The position numbers and the translations under genes were made by a program. DNA of 64,000 nt from positions 2,232,001 to 2,296,000 of the forward strand of contig NZ_JBGJZM010000001.1 in the NCBI RefSeq assembly GCF_042610425.1, given 5' to 3'. The DNA comes from Ectobacillus sp042610425 (lineage in GTDB: Bacteria; Bacillota; Bacilli; Bacillales; Bacillaceae_G). The stretch's first letter is position 1; each line of letters starts with the position of its first letter. Shown here one piece after another: positions 42,585 through 51,360 of the stretch. The notes beneath the pieces were generated by a model. The model made no database searches. It worked only from the letters and a program-made list of their open reading frames with translations, and was not told the DNA's origin.

Positions 42585-44702
42585 CTAAGATTTGACTATG
42601 TCTGTTTTTTCCCCTTCGCGATTGGTCTGTGGATTAAAGGGCACGATATATAAACTAGGTACAGCAAACACATTTACGTATTTCATTTCATACTCCGATT
42701 GTCCAGTAACAGTTGTTAGCAAAGTACTCGTATCTCCTTCCTTCTTATAAATACGGTACTGCACCCGTTTGTCTGCAAGTGGATTCCACTTGATATTTAC
42801 CGTAAACAACCCAATAGGTGTAAAAGTCAGCTTTGCCTGTGCATTGGTTAACTTTGCTAATCGTATAGGCTCTCCAATGTTTTCTACTCCGTCTGGCATT
42901 GTAAATGCTGTTTGTGTCTCAGCATGAGAAGCCGTTAAAATTTTTTTTAATAGTCTCGTTGGATAATCGCTACCCTCGGTTATATAATGAGTATCATCGG
43001 TGTGGTCATACCCCATCCATACAGCCCCTACCATATTGGGAGTATATCCAACGAACCATGCATCTCTCGCACCTGTATCACGGTTAGGGAGCGAGGTCGT
43101 TCCAGTTTTCCCAGCTAACGCTCCGTTGTAAGTGCCAGATTGAGCTGTTCCATCCTTTACTGTTCCTTCCAGCATACGTGTCATGAACCACGCGGTTTGC
43201 TTTGAAAACACATTTGTTTCTGTTTGCAGGGTCTGTCCAATGATGGCCCCTTTTTGATTCATTACTCTTTCAATCACATGGGGCTCAGTCACATTTCCTT
43301 CTGCAGAAAAGGCACGATACATTTTTACTAGTTCAAGCGGAGACACACCCTCCTGCAAACCACCTAGTGCCGCACTTAATCCCGTATCCCGAATGTTCAC
43401 GTTCGCCTTTGCTAAGTAAGATTTCGCTGTATCTATACCGATTTCATTTAAAAGCGAAACAGCAGGGACATTGGCTGAGTCTTTAACTGCATCAAACATC
43501 GTAATTTCCTTAGAATAGATATCATTATAATTACGAGGAATGTACCCGTTAAATGACTGCTTTTCATTTGATAACATAGAATAAGGCTGGTATTTCTTCG
43601 TTTCAAGAGCAGGGGCATAAACAAGAAGCGGCTTAATCACGGAGCCGGGCTGTCTTTTCATATACAATCGATTATAGCCCCTTGGAACATAATGGCGTCC
43701 ACCAATGGCCGCCTTAATCCCTCCCGTCTTACTATCCATCAGAACAAACGAACCTTCTATATCTGTACTACCACTAGGAAAGTTACGATTGTCCTGAAAT
43801 AGATTGTAAGCCGTTTTCTGTATGGTTGGATCTAACGTAACGACAAACGTATAACCCCCTCTTAATACTTCTTCATAGGATAGCTTATACGTATCCGCAG
43901 CTTCTTGAAATACCATATCAATAAAAGGTAAGAATGCTTGCTCTTCTTTAGAGTTTTGTACATCTAGCGCAAGTGTTTTTCCCTGTTCACGGACTGTTTC
44001 TTCCGCACTCAAAAATCCTTGCTTATTCATTAAAGACAAAACCAAATCACGACGTTCCTTGCTCTTATCAGGATGCAAAATAGGAGAGTAGCTAGTAGGT
44101 GCCTTCATTAAACCAGCCAATAACGCCCCTTCGGAAACAGATAGATTCTGTACATTTTTATGAAAATAAAATTGAGAAGCGGTTTGAATCCCATACACCC
44201 CATGACCAAAATAAACTTGATTCACATACATTTCTAGCAGTTGATTTTTCGTATAACGCTGTTCTAAATTAACTGCGATGATTAGTTCTTTCGTTTTACG
44301 AAGCCACGTTTTTTCATTTGTTAAAAATATATTTTTAGCAAGCTGCTGCGTAATCGTGCTCCCGCCTTCTACCTTCGAACCAGCGAGAATGTCCTTATAT
44401 AATGCACGGAATATGGAAGTGAAATCCACACCATGATGCTCATAAAACCGCGTATCCTCGGCTGCTACAAATGCATGCTGTACATAAAGCGGAATATCAT
44501 CAATAGAAACGAGTTCCCTATTTTGATCATACATTTTTGTTATTTCATTTCCTTGTTCGTCTACGATGCGTGAGGTAGACTCAAACACCAGCTTTTTATC
44601 ATCAATAACAAAATTACCCAAAAAGATAATTAATAAATAACCGATAAGTGCAACTACGCAGACGATTGCCGAACTTCCTGCTAGGATAAGTCCCTTTTTC
44701 AA
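42585..44702 (-). CDS. pbpF: Class A penicillin-binding protein (PbpF-like)
   Basis: This 705-residue bifunctional peptidoglycan synthase has an N-terminal membrane anchor (about 8-30). A GT51 glycosyltransferase domain follows, with EDTRFYEHHGVD and GGSTITQQLAKN. The transpeptidase domain has active-site Ser in the SVIK tetrad, the SAN triad and KTGTT. The C-terminal 100 residues form a fibronectin III-like module. B. subtilis pbpF lies beside hemE in the same order, so this is the same gene. It is not part of the hem operon, since about 200 nt separate them. Confidence 0.92.
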   Translation of the reverse strand: MKKGLILAGSSAIVCVVALIGYLLIIFLGNFVIDDKKLVFESTSRIVDEQGNEITKMYDQNRELVSIDDIPLYVQHAFVAAEDTRFYEHHGVDFTSIFRALYKDILAGSKVEGGSTITQQLAKNIFLTNEKTWLRKTKELIIAVNLEQRYTKNQLLEMYVNQVYFGHGVYGIQTASQFYFHKNVQNLSVSEGALLAGLMKAPTSYSPILHPDKSKERRDLVLSLMNKQGFLSAEETVREQGKTLALDVQNSKEEQAFLPFIDMVFQEAADTYKLSYEEVLRGGYTFVVTLDPTIQKTAYNLFQDNRNFPSGSTDIEGSFVLMDSKTGGIKAAIGGRHYVPRGYNRLYMKRQPGSVIKPLLVYAPALETKKYQPYSMLSNEKQSFNGYIPRNYNDIYSKEITMFDAVKDSANVPAVSLLNEIGIDTAKSYLAKANVNIRDTGLSAALGGLQEGVSPLELVKMYRAFSAEGNVTEPHVIERVMNQKGAIIGQTLQTETNVFSKQTAWFMTRMLEGTVKDGTAQSGTYNGALAGKTGTTSLPNRDTGARDAWFVGYTPNMVGAVWMGYDHTDDTHYITEGSDYPTRLLKKILTASHAETQTAFTMPDGVENIGEPIRLAKLTNAQAKLTFTPIGLFTVNIKWNPLADKRVQYRIYKKEGDTSTLLTTVTGQSEYEMKYVNVFAVPSLYIVPFNPQTNREGEKTDIVKS

Positions 44703-44877
44703 GGCAGTAGGTCTCCTTTACCATAAGATGGTTTGTATTAGTATTAGAAGAATATATTCCTTTATGTATAGAATCTCAATCTTTTTTACAACAAAAAAGG
44801 AGAGGAATAAAGGAGAAACATATTTATTTCTTACTATAATAAAGCACACTGCCTTTATGGGAGGGAGTTCTTCACAC

Positions 44878-44908
44878 AAAAGGGAGTAGGTTTCCCTACT
44901 CCCCTTTT
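44878..44908 (-). terminator. Terminator after ecsC
   Basis: GGGAGTAGG and CCTACTCCC pair around a short TTTC loop at the end of ecsC, with a T-run on the minus strand. Confidence 0.78.
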
Positions 44909-45615
44909 GCATGTAGCCATCGTAATTGATAGCATTTCATTGCGATTTCACCAAGTCGATCCAATAAGTTGTAGTTTGCATATGCTCCTACGGCTGCTCC
45001 AATAATTGGTACGAGCTGTAACATTTTTGCTAAGTCAATGTAATCACGGTACTCTTGCTGTAACGTTCGCCAATCTACGTTACGCCCCTTTTCTCTGCAT
45101 GCTTCCCAGCCTTCTATAATGGTAAAAATATCACGACGATGCTTGTCACTAGAAAATGCTAGCTGAAATACATGAAGAATAAAAAGACGCTCCTCTTCTT
45201 TACTCGTATCATGACCGTAAATCGTTGCTACCTCAAATAAAAATTTAATTTTAATCGATACAAGTAGTGGAAAATCTGCAAGGCCTAGTAAGATGCCACC
45301 TGCACCGGTACCGGCCCCTTCTACAGCAGCAATTTTCTTATAATCTTCCCGTTTCCGATTGACTCGTTCATCTCGCTGTTGCAATGACAGATGATGCTCC
45401 TTTAACGTTGGCTGGATAAAATCAGATCCTACGAGAATTCCTTGAACCATCTTTTTTATACTTTCTGTCAGCACAATATTCACTTTTTCAGGCGTTAGCT
45501 GCTGCACTTTTGTTTGTACTTTTTTTGATACGCGGTTCATAAAAGATGAGTTTTTTAGCATTTCTTCTTTCCATTCCATGAGCCGGATACGTATAACTGT
45601 TTCATAATCTGTCAA
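44896..45615 (-). CDS. ecsC: EcsC-family protein
   Basis: This protein of about 239 residues is the third gene of the ecs operon. It contains a glycine-rich segment AAVEGAGTGAGGILLGLADFPLL (read in parts) that could contact the membrane. No enzymatic motif is visible, and its molecular role is not known. GGGAAG lies 8 nt before the TTG at 45615, which I prefer to the GTG at 45624. It follows ecsB closely. Confidence 0.85.
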   Translation of the reverse strand: MTDYETVIRIRLMEWKEEMLKNSSFMNRVSKKVQTKVQQLTPEKVNIVLTESIKKMVQGILVGSDFIQPTLKEHHLSLQQRDERVNRKREDYKKIAAVEGAGTGAGGILLGLADFPLLVSIKIKFLFEVATIYGHDTSKEEERLFILHVFQLAFSSDKHRRDIFTIIEGWEACREKGRNVDWRTLQQEYRDYIDLAKMLQLVPIIGAAVGAYANYNLLDRLGEIAMKCYQLRWLHAKGE

Positions 45616-45638
45616 CGAGTTCACTTCCCTTGTATTAC

Positions 45639-46859
45639 TTAAGGTAAGAGGATCTTCATTCGCTTGCTACTATATCCGTACGTAAATCCGTAGCTAAAAA
45701 CCAGATTACAAAGAAGGACGATCGCTGTCATGATCCAATCATGTGTAGCAAAGGCAAACACGATTGAAAACACAACAGACGATAATACGAGTAATCGCAT
45801 AAGTAATGTTAAAAATGCTCGTTGCTGTACTATGGCTGCTATTGGATATAAACTTACCCAAAGTGTGACGTGATAATGCTTCGCCAAGCTAAGTAACTGG
45901 TATGCGATTATATAAATAAATAAAAAGCTTATAAACATCCTTGCGTATAGAAACGGTACATAATAGACAATCACACTACCAAGAATAAGTTGTCTTACAA
46001 ACATACCGAAATAGCTACCTGATCTTAAAAATGTTCGAATATATAGGAAAGAGTACGTATTTTGTTTTGAAAAGGAAACCGTTTTAGTCATAATATCAAG
46101 CCATTTTCTTCTTTTCACTCGTTCCTTTAATTGCGGTACATCCGTAAATAAGTTAGCAATTCGATATAACAATAGCATTTTTTTCTCTTCATCATTGATA
46201 AGATACTCCCAATTATATCCTTGTTTCCCTTTTCTACGATATAACGAGAACAAATACACACCCATGCCGAACACTATAACTACCGTGTATATAACAGACA
46301 CTTTACTTAGAAGGCTAAATGTAAAGGCAAATGATAGTCCGAACCGCATAACGTAATCGATGATCCGGATTCGTTCATCCAATATATACGTTCGTTCCCA
46401 TACGATAAGTAAATTCCAGCTTGCAACAATTGCCAATAAAACAAGCAATATAACGTATGTAGACATCGCTTCCTTATATTGATGGCTATAAAGCGGAGCT
46501 AGCACCAGTCCAACCACTAAAACCAGCAGTAATTGAACGAAATAAGAAAAAGAAAAAGCCATTCTAAAATAGGACTTCATTTTTTCTTCTATTGGAAGTA
46601 AAAAAACAATATCGGGTCGCTTAACGAAAGTTTGAACACTTCCATTGGTCACAATGAATGAAAAAATGATGACCATAAGCCAAGTAGTGGGAAAGGAGGG
46701 CGACAATGTTTGCAGCCATGCATGATAATAATAAGCTCCAATTCCAATTGCAAATATAAGTACAAACTTAAGATGATCATTGAAAATATATTTCCCGTAC
46801 GTTCTCATTTCTTTCACAAAAAGTTTAAATCTCTTCTTCCACAATTCAACTGTGTTCAT
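45639..46859 (-). CDS. ecsB: ABC transporter permease EcsB
   Basis: This 406-residue membrane protein with about nine transmembrane segments partners EcsA. In B. subtilis loss of EcsAB impairs protein secretion and regulated intramembrane proteolysis; more recent work links it to peptide export. The gene start lies inside the 3' end of ecsA (14-nt overlap), which indicates coupled translation. Confidence 0.9.
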   Translation of the reverse strand: MNTVELWKKRFKLFVKEMRTYGKYIFNDHLKFVLIFAIGIGAYYYHAWLQTLSPSFPTTWLMVIIFSFIVTNGSVQTFVKRPDIVFLLPIEEKMKSYFRMAFSFSYFVQLLLVLVVGLVLAPLYSHQYKEAMSTYVILLVLLAIVASWNLLIVWERTYILDERIRIIDYVMRFGLSFAFTFSLLSKVSVIYTVVIVFGMGVYLFSLYRRKGKQGYNWEYLINDEEKKMLLLYRIANLFTDVPQLKERVKRRKWLDIMTKTVSFSKQNTYSFLYIRTFLRSGSYFGMFVRQLILGSVIVYYVPFLYARMFISFLFIYIIAYQLLSLAKHYHVTLWVSLYPIAAIVQQRAFLTLLMRLLVLSSVVFSIVFAFATHDWIMTAIVLLCNLVFSYGFTYGYSSKRMKILLP

Positions 46860-47595
46860 GATTTTCTTCCTTTGTTAGTTCAATATAGAGATCATCAAGC
46901 GATGCCCCTGGCATGGAGAATTGTTGCTGCAAGTCTTGCAAGCTCCCCTTTGCCACCACCTGTCCGTGATGCAAAATAATAAATGAATCACAATATTTCT
47001 CTGCCGTTGTTAAAATATGTGTACTCATTAAAATGCCAGCTCCGTTTTTTTTCATTCGCCCCATTAGCTCCAGTAAAGATTGAATACCAAGCGGATCTAG
47101 ACCAAGAAAAGGCTCATCGATAATATAGAGCGATGGCTGCACAAGAAAGGCGCACATAATCATAACCTTTTGCTTCATTCCTTTTGAAAAATGAGAGGGA
47201 AACCATTTTAATCGGTTACTCATCCGAAATTCTTCTAGCAACGGTTTTATTCTTTCTTCATATTGCTTTTCCTCAACACCATACGCCATTGCCGTTAGCT
47301 GTAAATGTTCCTCCAATGTCAATTCATCATATAAAATCGGGGACTCTGGAATGTACGTAAAGCTACCACGATAAAGAGTTGGATCATCTTGAAATGTTTT
47401 CCCATGAATCGTGATGCTCCCTTGTCTTGGTGTCATAAGGCCGATAATGTGTTTAATTGTCGTACTTTTCCCTGCACCATTTAGTCCTATTAGTCCCACA
47501 AGCTCGCTAGACTTAACAGAAAATGAAATATCTTGCAGTACAGGTCGTTTTGAATAACCTCCGGTAACGTGTTGCACTTCTAATAATGAATTCAT
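46846..47595 (-). CDS. ecsA: ABC transporter ATP-binding protein EcsA
   Basis: This 249-residue ATPase has the Walker A GLNGAGKST near residue 37-45, the signature HFSKGMKQKV near 141 and Walker B LYIIDEPFLGLDP near 162. It is the first gene of ecsA-ecsB-ecsC. AAAGGATGG precedes its ATG. The divergent hit gene lies about 630 nt away. Confidence 0.95.
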   Translation of the reverse strand: MNSLLEVQHVTGGYSKRPVLQDISFSVKSSELVGLIGLNGAGKSTTIKHIIGLMTPRQGSITIHGKTFQDDPTLYRGSFTYIPESPILYDELTLEEHLQLTAMAYGVEEKQYEERIKPLLEEFRMSNRLKWFPSHFSKGMKQKVMIMCAFLVQPSLYIIDEPFLGLDPLGIQSLLELMGRMKKNGAGILMSTHILTTAEKYCDSFIILHHGQVVAKGSLQDLQQQFSMPGASLDDLYIELTKEENHEHS

Positions 47596-47795
47596 AGTTC
47601 CATCCTTTCTTTATGTGGATGATGTATCCTTATCTTACCAAAAAACAGGCCCCTCTACCTAGGATTTCTAACATGCATGAAAAAAATCGGGTGTATATTT
47701 CTTTTTGAACTGGTTACATTAATGAAGGAAGAAGGAAGTTGTTGAACAAAAGTCCCAGAAAAGTAATGAAAATGAATGTTTCATTCTTTATCATC

Positions 47796-48044
47796 GAAAT
47801 GGGGTGTCCGCTAAGGACTATTTATGGAAAACAACGCATTTTGTTCGAAATGAGGTGTCTCGAGGAGAGTAGATCTGTATTCCACAAGAGTTAGATGCAT
47901 TCTCTAATAGGACAAAGAAAGAACAAAAAGGAATTCACAGGAAAATAGCATATACTTCAACTACAAATGAGGTGTTTCTAGCAGAGTAGCGAAGAAACAA
48001 TGCAACCATTTTTCCAGTAAATGAGGTGTCTCCAAAAGGTACAC
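47796..48044 (+). repeat. Cluster of (G/C/T)AAATGAGGTGTCTC repeats
   Basis: Four copies begin at 47796, 47847, 47964 and 48018, each with the core AAATGRGGTGTYYC. A fifth degraded copy (ATGCATTCTCTAATAGGA) may lie at 47892. Pairs are spaced 51 and 54 nt apart, both multiples of three, and in one frame each copy reads N-E-V-(S/F) or N-G-V-S. Repeats 2 and 3 also share the tail (G/A)GAGTAG. Spacers are unrelated and irregular, so it is not a CRISPR array. Confidence 0.7.
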
Positions 48045-48073
48045 AAGCGATGATTCAACATACCTTCTTCATT

Positions 48074-48102
48074 AAACAGGAAGCTTTGCTTCCTGTTTTT
48101 TA
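48074..48102 (+). terminator. Strong terminator without an upstream gene
   Basis: AAACAGGAAGC-TTT-GCTTCCTGTTT is a perfect 11-bp stem followed by a T-run. It stops plus-strand transcription about 120 nt before hit, yet no coding gene precedes it on that strand. It may end a non-coding transcript across the repeat cluster, or serve as insulation. Confidence 0.8.
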
Positions 48103-48224
48103 TTTATAGCTTGAATAGGAACTTCTGCCCTCCAGAGCTGACCAAGCCGATTCCACTTTTCTTATTTTGTCTGTTGTGTAATTATGGTAAGATACGGGTA
48201 AGACAATTAGAAAGGGTGAACGAT

Positions 48225-48656
48225 ATGAATCATTCAGAGAAAGATTGTATTTTTTGCAAAATTATTAAGGGAGACATTCCAAGTGCAAAAGTGTATGAGG
48301 ATGAACATGTGCTCGCTTTTTTAGATATTAGTCAGGTTACAAAAGGTCACACGCTCGTCATTCCGAAAGTACATAAACAAGATGTTTTTGCGTTAACACC
48401 GGATGTTTCTGAAAACGTATTCAAAGCTGTACCAAAAATTGCAAATGCCCTTAAAGCACAATACGAGCCAGTTGGTTTAAACGTGCTTAACAATAACGGT
48501 GAAAAAGCTGGCCAAAGTGTGTTTCATTTCCATATTCATTTAATTCCAAGATATGAAAACGACAATAGCTTTGGCCTGACATGGAAAACGCATTATGATA
48601 CCTACACACCTGAAGAACTGAAAAACATGGCGGATTCCATCGCAAGTCATCTTTAA
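48225..48656 (+). CDS. hit: HIT-family nucleotide hydrolase
   Basis: This 143-residue protein has the histidine triad HFHIHLIPR near residue 99. Such proteins hydrolyse nucleoside phosphoramidates or dinucleotides. The start is ATG at 48225, 6 nt after AAAGGGTG; the upstream extension is not supported. CIFCKIIKGDIPS at the N-terminus gives the zinc-type Cys pair of the PKCI/HINT group. It is divergent from ecsA, as in B. subtilis. Confidence 0.93.
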   Translation: MNHSEKDCIFCKIIKGDIPSAKVYEDEHVLAFLDISQVTKGHTLVIPKVHKQDVFALTPDVSENVFKAVPKIANALKAQYEPVGLNVLNNNGEKAGQSVFHFHIHLIPRYENDNSFGLTWKTHYDTYTPEELKNMADSIASHL

Positions 48657-48695
48657 AACCACATTGCTATAGTATGTATATAAGGAGGTAGAATC

Positions 48696-49058
48696 ATGTC
48701 AAATTATAAAGCATTTCTTACTGGGCTTCTTTGCGGGGGAGCCGTTGCCGCTGTTACTGTTTTACTTGCAGCACCATCATCAGGAAAGGATTTTCGGTAT
48801 TCCATAAAGCGGAAAAGCGATGACTTAAAAAATTCTCTAGATGAAATTAAATCAGACTCTATTCAGCTTAAAGATCAAATTATTCAAACAGCTGAAGAAA
48901 GTAAAGATGTCTTTATTGAACTTAAAAATGATATTCAAAAAACATTTTCTTCTTGGAAGCAGGAAACAGAGCCAAATAAAGAGAATATTCAAAAAGAAAT
49001 ACTAGAAATTCAACAATCGCTTGATTCCTTGCAGAAAAATATCATACAAAAAAATTAA
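48696..49058 (+). CDS. yhaH: YtxH-domain protein (YhaH-like)
   Basis: This 120-residue protein has an N-terminal membrane segment (LTGLLCGGAVAAVTVLLAAP, residues 8-27) and a long charged helical tail (about 35-118) likely to be coiled. It is typical of the general-stress YtxH/YhaH group. Its function is unknown. GGAGG precedes the ATG, and the gene is 39 nt after hit, so the two may be co-transcribed. Confidence 0.88.
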   Translation: MSNYKAFLTGLLCGGAVAAVTVLLAAPSSGKDFRYSIKRKSDDLKNSLDEIKSDSIQLKDQIIQTAEESKDVFIELKNDIQKTFSSWKQETEPNKENIQKEILEIQQSLDSLQKNIIQKN

Positions 49059-49199
49059 GTACATGAATAACGGGCCAGAACTGGAAAGTTTTGGCTTATA
49101 CAAAATTTTTTTACAATTCTTACAAAAGTACTTTATTAATTTTTATTTTACTGGCATAATAGATGCTATAGTAGATAAACAAAAAAAGTAGGTGAGTCA

Positions 49200-49757
49200 A
49201 TGAGTAATGGGGAAAAAAACTATTCAGTTAAAGAAGCTCTTATATTCAGCCAACGTATTGCTCAGCTTTCCAAAGCATTATGGAAAAGTGTAGAAAAAGA
49301 TTGGCAGCAATGGATTAAGCCATATGATCTAAATATAAATGAACATCATATCCTTTCGATTGCGTATCATTTAAAAGGAGCTTCTATTTCTGAAATTGCA
49401 AAGTTTGGTGTAATGCATGTGTCTACTGCATTCAACTTTTCAAAAAAGCTAGAAGAACGAGGACTTCTTGTGTTTTCAAAGAAGGAAGATGACAAACGTA
49501 ATACGTATATTGAAATAACAGAAAAAGGCGAAGAACTAATTCTAAAACTCATGGAAGAATACGTACCGGAGCAAAACTCCATCTTCAATGGTGCACTTGC
49601 ACTACGTGATTTCTATGGTAAATTTCCAGAAAATATTGAATTAATGGCCATTTTACGAAATATATATGGGCAAGAGTTTATCGACATTTTTGAAAAATCA
49701 TTAGAGAACATTGAAGAAAATTTTATTGAGAAGGACAAAAAGCTAATAAAGAAATAA
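49200..49757 (+). CDS. hpr: Transition-state regulator Hpr (ScoC)
   Basis: This 185-residue MarR-type winged-helix regulator represses extracellular proteases and sporulation genes in growing cells. The DNA-binding region around residues 50-95 (SISEIAKFGVMHVSTAFNFSKKLEERGL, read in parts) is conserved. AGGTGAGTCA precedes the ATG. It sits between yhaH and prsA as in B. subtilis and is monocistronic. Confidence 0.93.
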   Translation: MSNGEKNYSVKEALIFSQRIAQLSKALWKSVEKDWQQWIKPYDLNINEHHILSIAYHLKGASISEIAKFGVMHVSTAFNFSKKLEERGLLVFSKKEDDKRNTYIEITEKGEELILKLMEEYVPEQNSIFNGALALRDFYGKFPENIELMAILRNIYGQEFIDIFEKSLENIEENFIEKDKKLIKK

Positions 49758-49980
49758 TCTCTACTCTTTATTATCAAGCTTTCTCTATCCTTCTTATCTT
49801 TTTTTGGAAGCGCTCTATTTACATAATTGATTAATGACGTTCCATTCACCAATCTTTCCTTCGATCTCTTCATCTACGAATATTATATCCACCGTAATCC
49901 CACATACTAACGATGAAATACATTTCGAAATGAAAGCTTTCTAATGGTAACTCTCCATTATGTACTAGTTAATAAAAGCA

Positions 49981-50004
49981 TCCGGTCAACAATTGCTGAC
50001 CGGA
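49981..50004 (-). terminator. Terminator between hpr and the YjcZ-type gene
   Basis: TCCGGTCA and TGACCGGA flank an ACAATTGC centre. On the minus strand the stem is followed by tgcttttat, and T-runs on both sides suggest bidirectional use. Confidence 0.68.
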
Positions 50005-50031
50005 ATAGTTTTTAATCTTTACATTATTGCC

Positions 50032-50121
50032 TTATAGCCAAGCTGCGCCAACGATAATTAAAAGAATAAACAAAACAACAATTAACGCAAAGCCACCAGA
50101 GTATCCGTATCCACCGCTCAT
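50032..50121 (-). CDS. YjcZ-family small sporulation protein
   Basis: This 29-residue protein starts MSGGYGYSGGFALIVVLF and continues with a hydrophobic segment ending GAAWL. That is the Gly/Tyr N-terminus plus single transmembrane helix of the YjcZ family. Such proteins are often found in spore membranes or coats, but the function is not known. The ATG has a strong AAAGGAGGTG 8 nt upstream. The hairpin at 49981-50004 ends the transcript. Confidence 0.85.
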   Translation of the reverse strand: MSGGYGYSGGFALIVVLFILLIIVGAAWL

Positions 50122-50436
50122 TACTGACACCTCCTTTACGCTCTGTACCCTATACTATGCATCGCTTGAAACAAAGGAGTAGGCAATGACCCAGTTAAGT
50201 TGATTAATATAAGCATACAACGCTCAATATAGTGAAAAATTCTAGCCTTTCAAGAAAATTATTTATGCACAATTAAAAACATTGTACAAGCTCATAATCC
50301 ATCCTATTCTTTAACGTACTGTTAAGAATCAGCCATATTTTGGCTTGTCCATATGAAAACATTGGGAAGTATGTTATATTATTTGTTGTACTATTTGAAC
50401 ATACTGATACTAAAAAAATATGTAGGAGTGTTATAA
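50122..50436. other. Intergenic region upstream of prsA
   Basis: This stretch of about 315 nt separates the YjcZ-type gene and prsA. It is AT-rich and likely holds both promoters; a TATATT at 50375-50380 is a weak -10 for prsA. I see no further gene or structured RNA in it. Confidence 0.5.
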
Positions 50437-51321
50437 ATGAAAAAAGTACTAATTGCGCTAGCAGCTACAAGCGTACTCGCACTTTCTGCCTGCGGTAGCT
50501 CTGATGTGGTAGTAAAATCAAATGCAGGAAACGTGACGAAAACTGAGTTTTACGACGCTATGAAACAACAAGCTGGAGCTAGCGTACTAAAACAACTCAC
50601 AATCCAAAAAGTATTCTCAAAAAATTACAACGTAACCGATAAAGAAATTTCAACTGAATTTGATAAAGCAAAGCAACAATACGGAGATCAATTTGATACC
50701 CTTCTAAAACAAAGTGGTATGACGCAAGCTTCGTTCAAAGAGCAAATTCGTGCAAGCCTTGCACTTAAGAAAGCGGTTGGAGCTAGTATTACAGATCAGG
50801 AGCTAAAGGATCATTACAAGCCTGAAATTAAAGCAAGCCATATTCTTGTGGCTGATGAAGCAACTGCAAAAAAAGTAAAAGATTTATTAAATCAAGGCCA
50901 ATCCTTTGAAGATTTAGCAAAACAATATTCAACAGATACAGGTTCAAAAGATAAAGGCGGCGATTTAGGCTACTTTACTTCTGGCAAGATGGTAGCTGAA
51001 TTTGAAGCTGCTGCTTATAAATTACAAAAGGATCAAGTTAGTGATCCAGTTAAAACACAATATGGTTATCACATCATTAAAGTGACTGACATTAAGCCAT
51101 TACAACCATTTGATCAAGTAAAAGAAACCATTCGTTCCCAATTAGTTGATACAAAAATGCAAGATACTACATTTATGAACGATTTCGTTGATAAAGAATT
51201 TAAGAAAGTAAATGCAACTGTAGAAGATAGCGATTTGAAAGATGCTTTAAATCCAGCACCAGCACAATCGACTGGTCAAACAACTGGTCAAACGACTGGT
51301 CAAGCAACAACTGGTCAATAA
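50437..51321 (+). CDS. prsA: Foldase lipoprotein PrsA
   Basis: This 294-residue lipoprotein folds secreted proteins outside the membrane. The lipobox LSAC gives lipid-modified Cys19, followed by the N-terminal dimer domain. A parvulin PpiC domain spans about 132-222 (KASHILVADE to GYHIIKV). The C-terminus is a TGQ-rich tail made by nine-base repeats. GTAGGAGTG precedes the ATG. The Hpr regulator gene next to it is a known repressor of the secreted proteases that PrsA helps fold. Confidence 0.95.
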   Translation: MKKVLIALAATSVLALSACGSSDVVVKSNAGNVTKTEFYDAMKQQAGASVLKQLTIQKVFSKNYNVTDKEISTEFDKAKQQYGDQFDTLLKQSGMTQASFKEQIRASLALKKAVGASITDQELKDHYKPEIKASHILVADEATAKKVKDLLNQGQSFEDLAKQYSTDTGSKDKGGDLGYFTSGKMVAEFEAAAYKLQKDQVSDPVKTQYGYHIIKVTDIKPLQPFDQVKETIRSQLVDTKMQDTTFMNDFVDKEFKKVNATVEDSDLKDALNPAPAQSTGQTTGQTTGQATTGQ

Positions 51322-51330
51322 TAGAAATGC

Positions 51331-51360
51331 AAAAGGGAGTGATTCAATCACTCCCTTTTT
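51331..51360. terminator. Bidirectional terminator between prsA and glpD
   Basis: AAAAGGGAGTGA and TCACTCCCTTTT pair at 51331-51342 and 51348-51359. The hairpin lies between the converging prsA and glpD ends, with T-rich and A-rich flanks. Confidence 0.85.

Larger units (their letters stand above)
47705..48224 (+). other. Repeat-rich intergenic region between ecsA and hit
   Basis: The stretch of about 630 nt between the divergent ecsA and hit genes holds a cluster of short repeats (47796-48044) and, after them, a strong plus-strand terminator at 48074. No convincing protein gene is present; open frames through the repeats lack a good start and ribosome site. A plus-strand transcript ending at the terminator is possible. 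Confidence 0.5.

Noticed and set aside
47766..47894. 43-codon plus-strand frame through repeats 1 and 2
   Set aside because: It has no Shine-Dalgarno sequence and an alternative frame reads equally well; treated as part of the repeat cluster.
47796..48044. CRISPR-like spacing of intergenic repeats
   Set aside because: Copies are imperfect, spacing is irregular (51, 117 and 54 nt), and no cas gene is near.
49758..50031. Possible small gene after hpr
   Set aside because: The gap is T-rich, with no frame that has both a ribosome site and protein-like composition.
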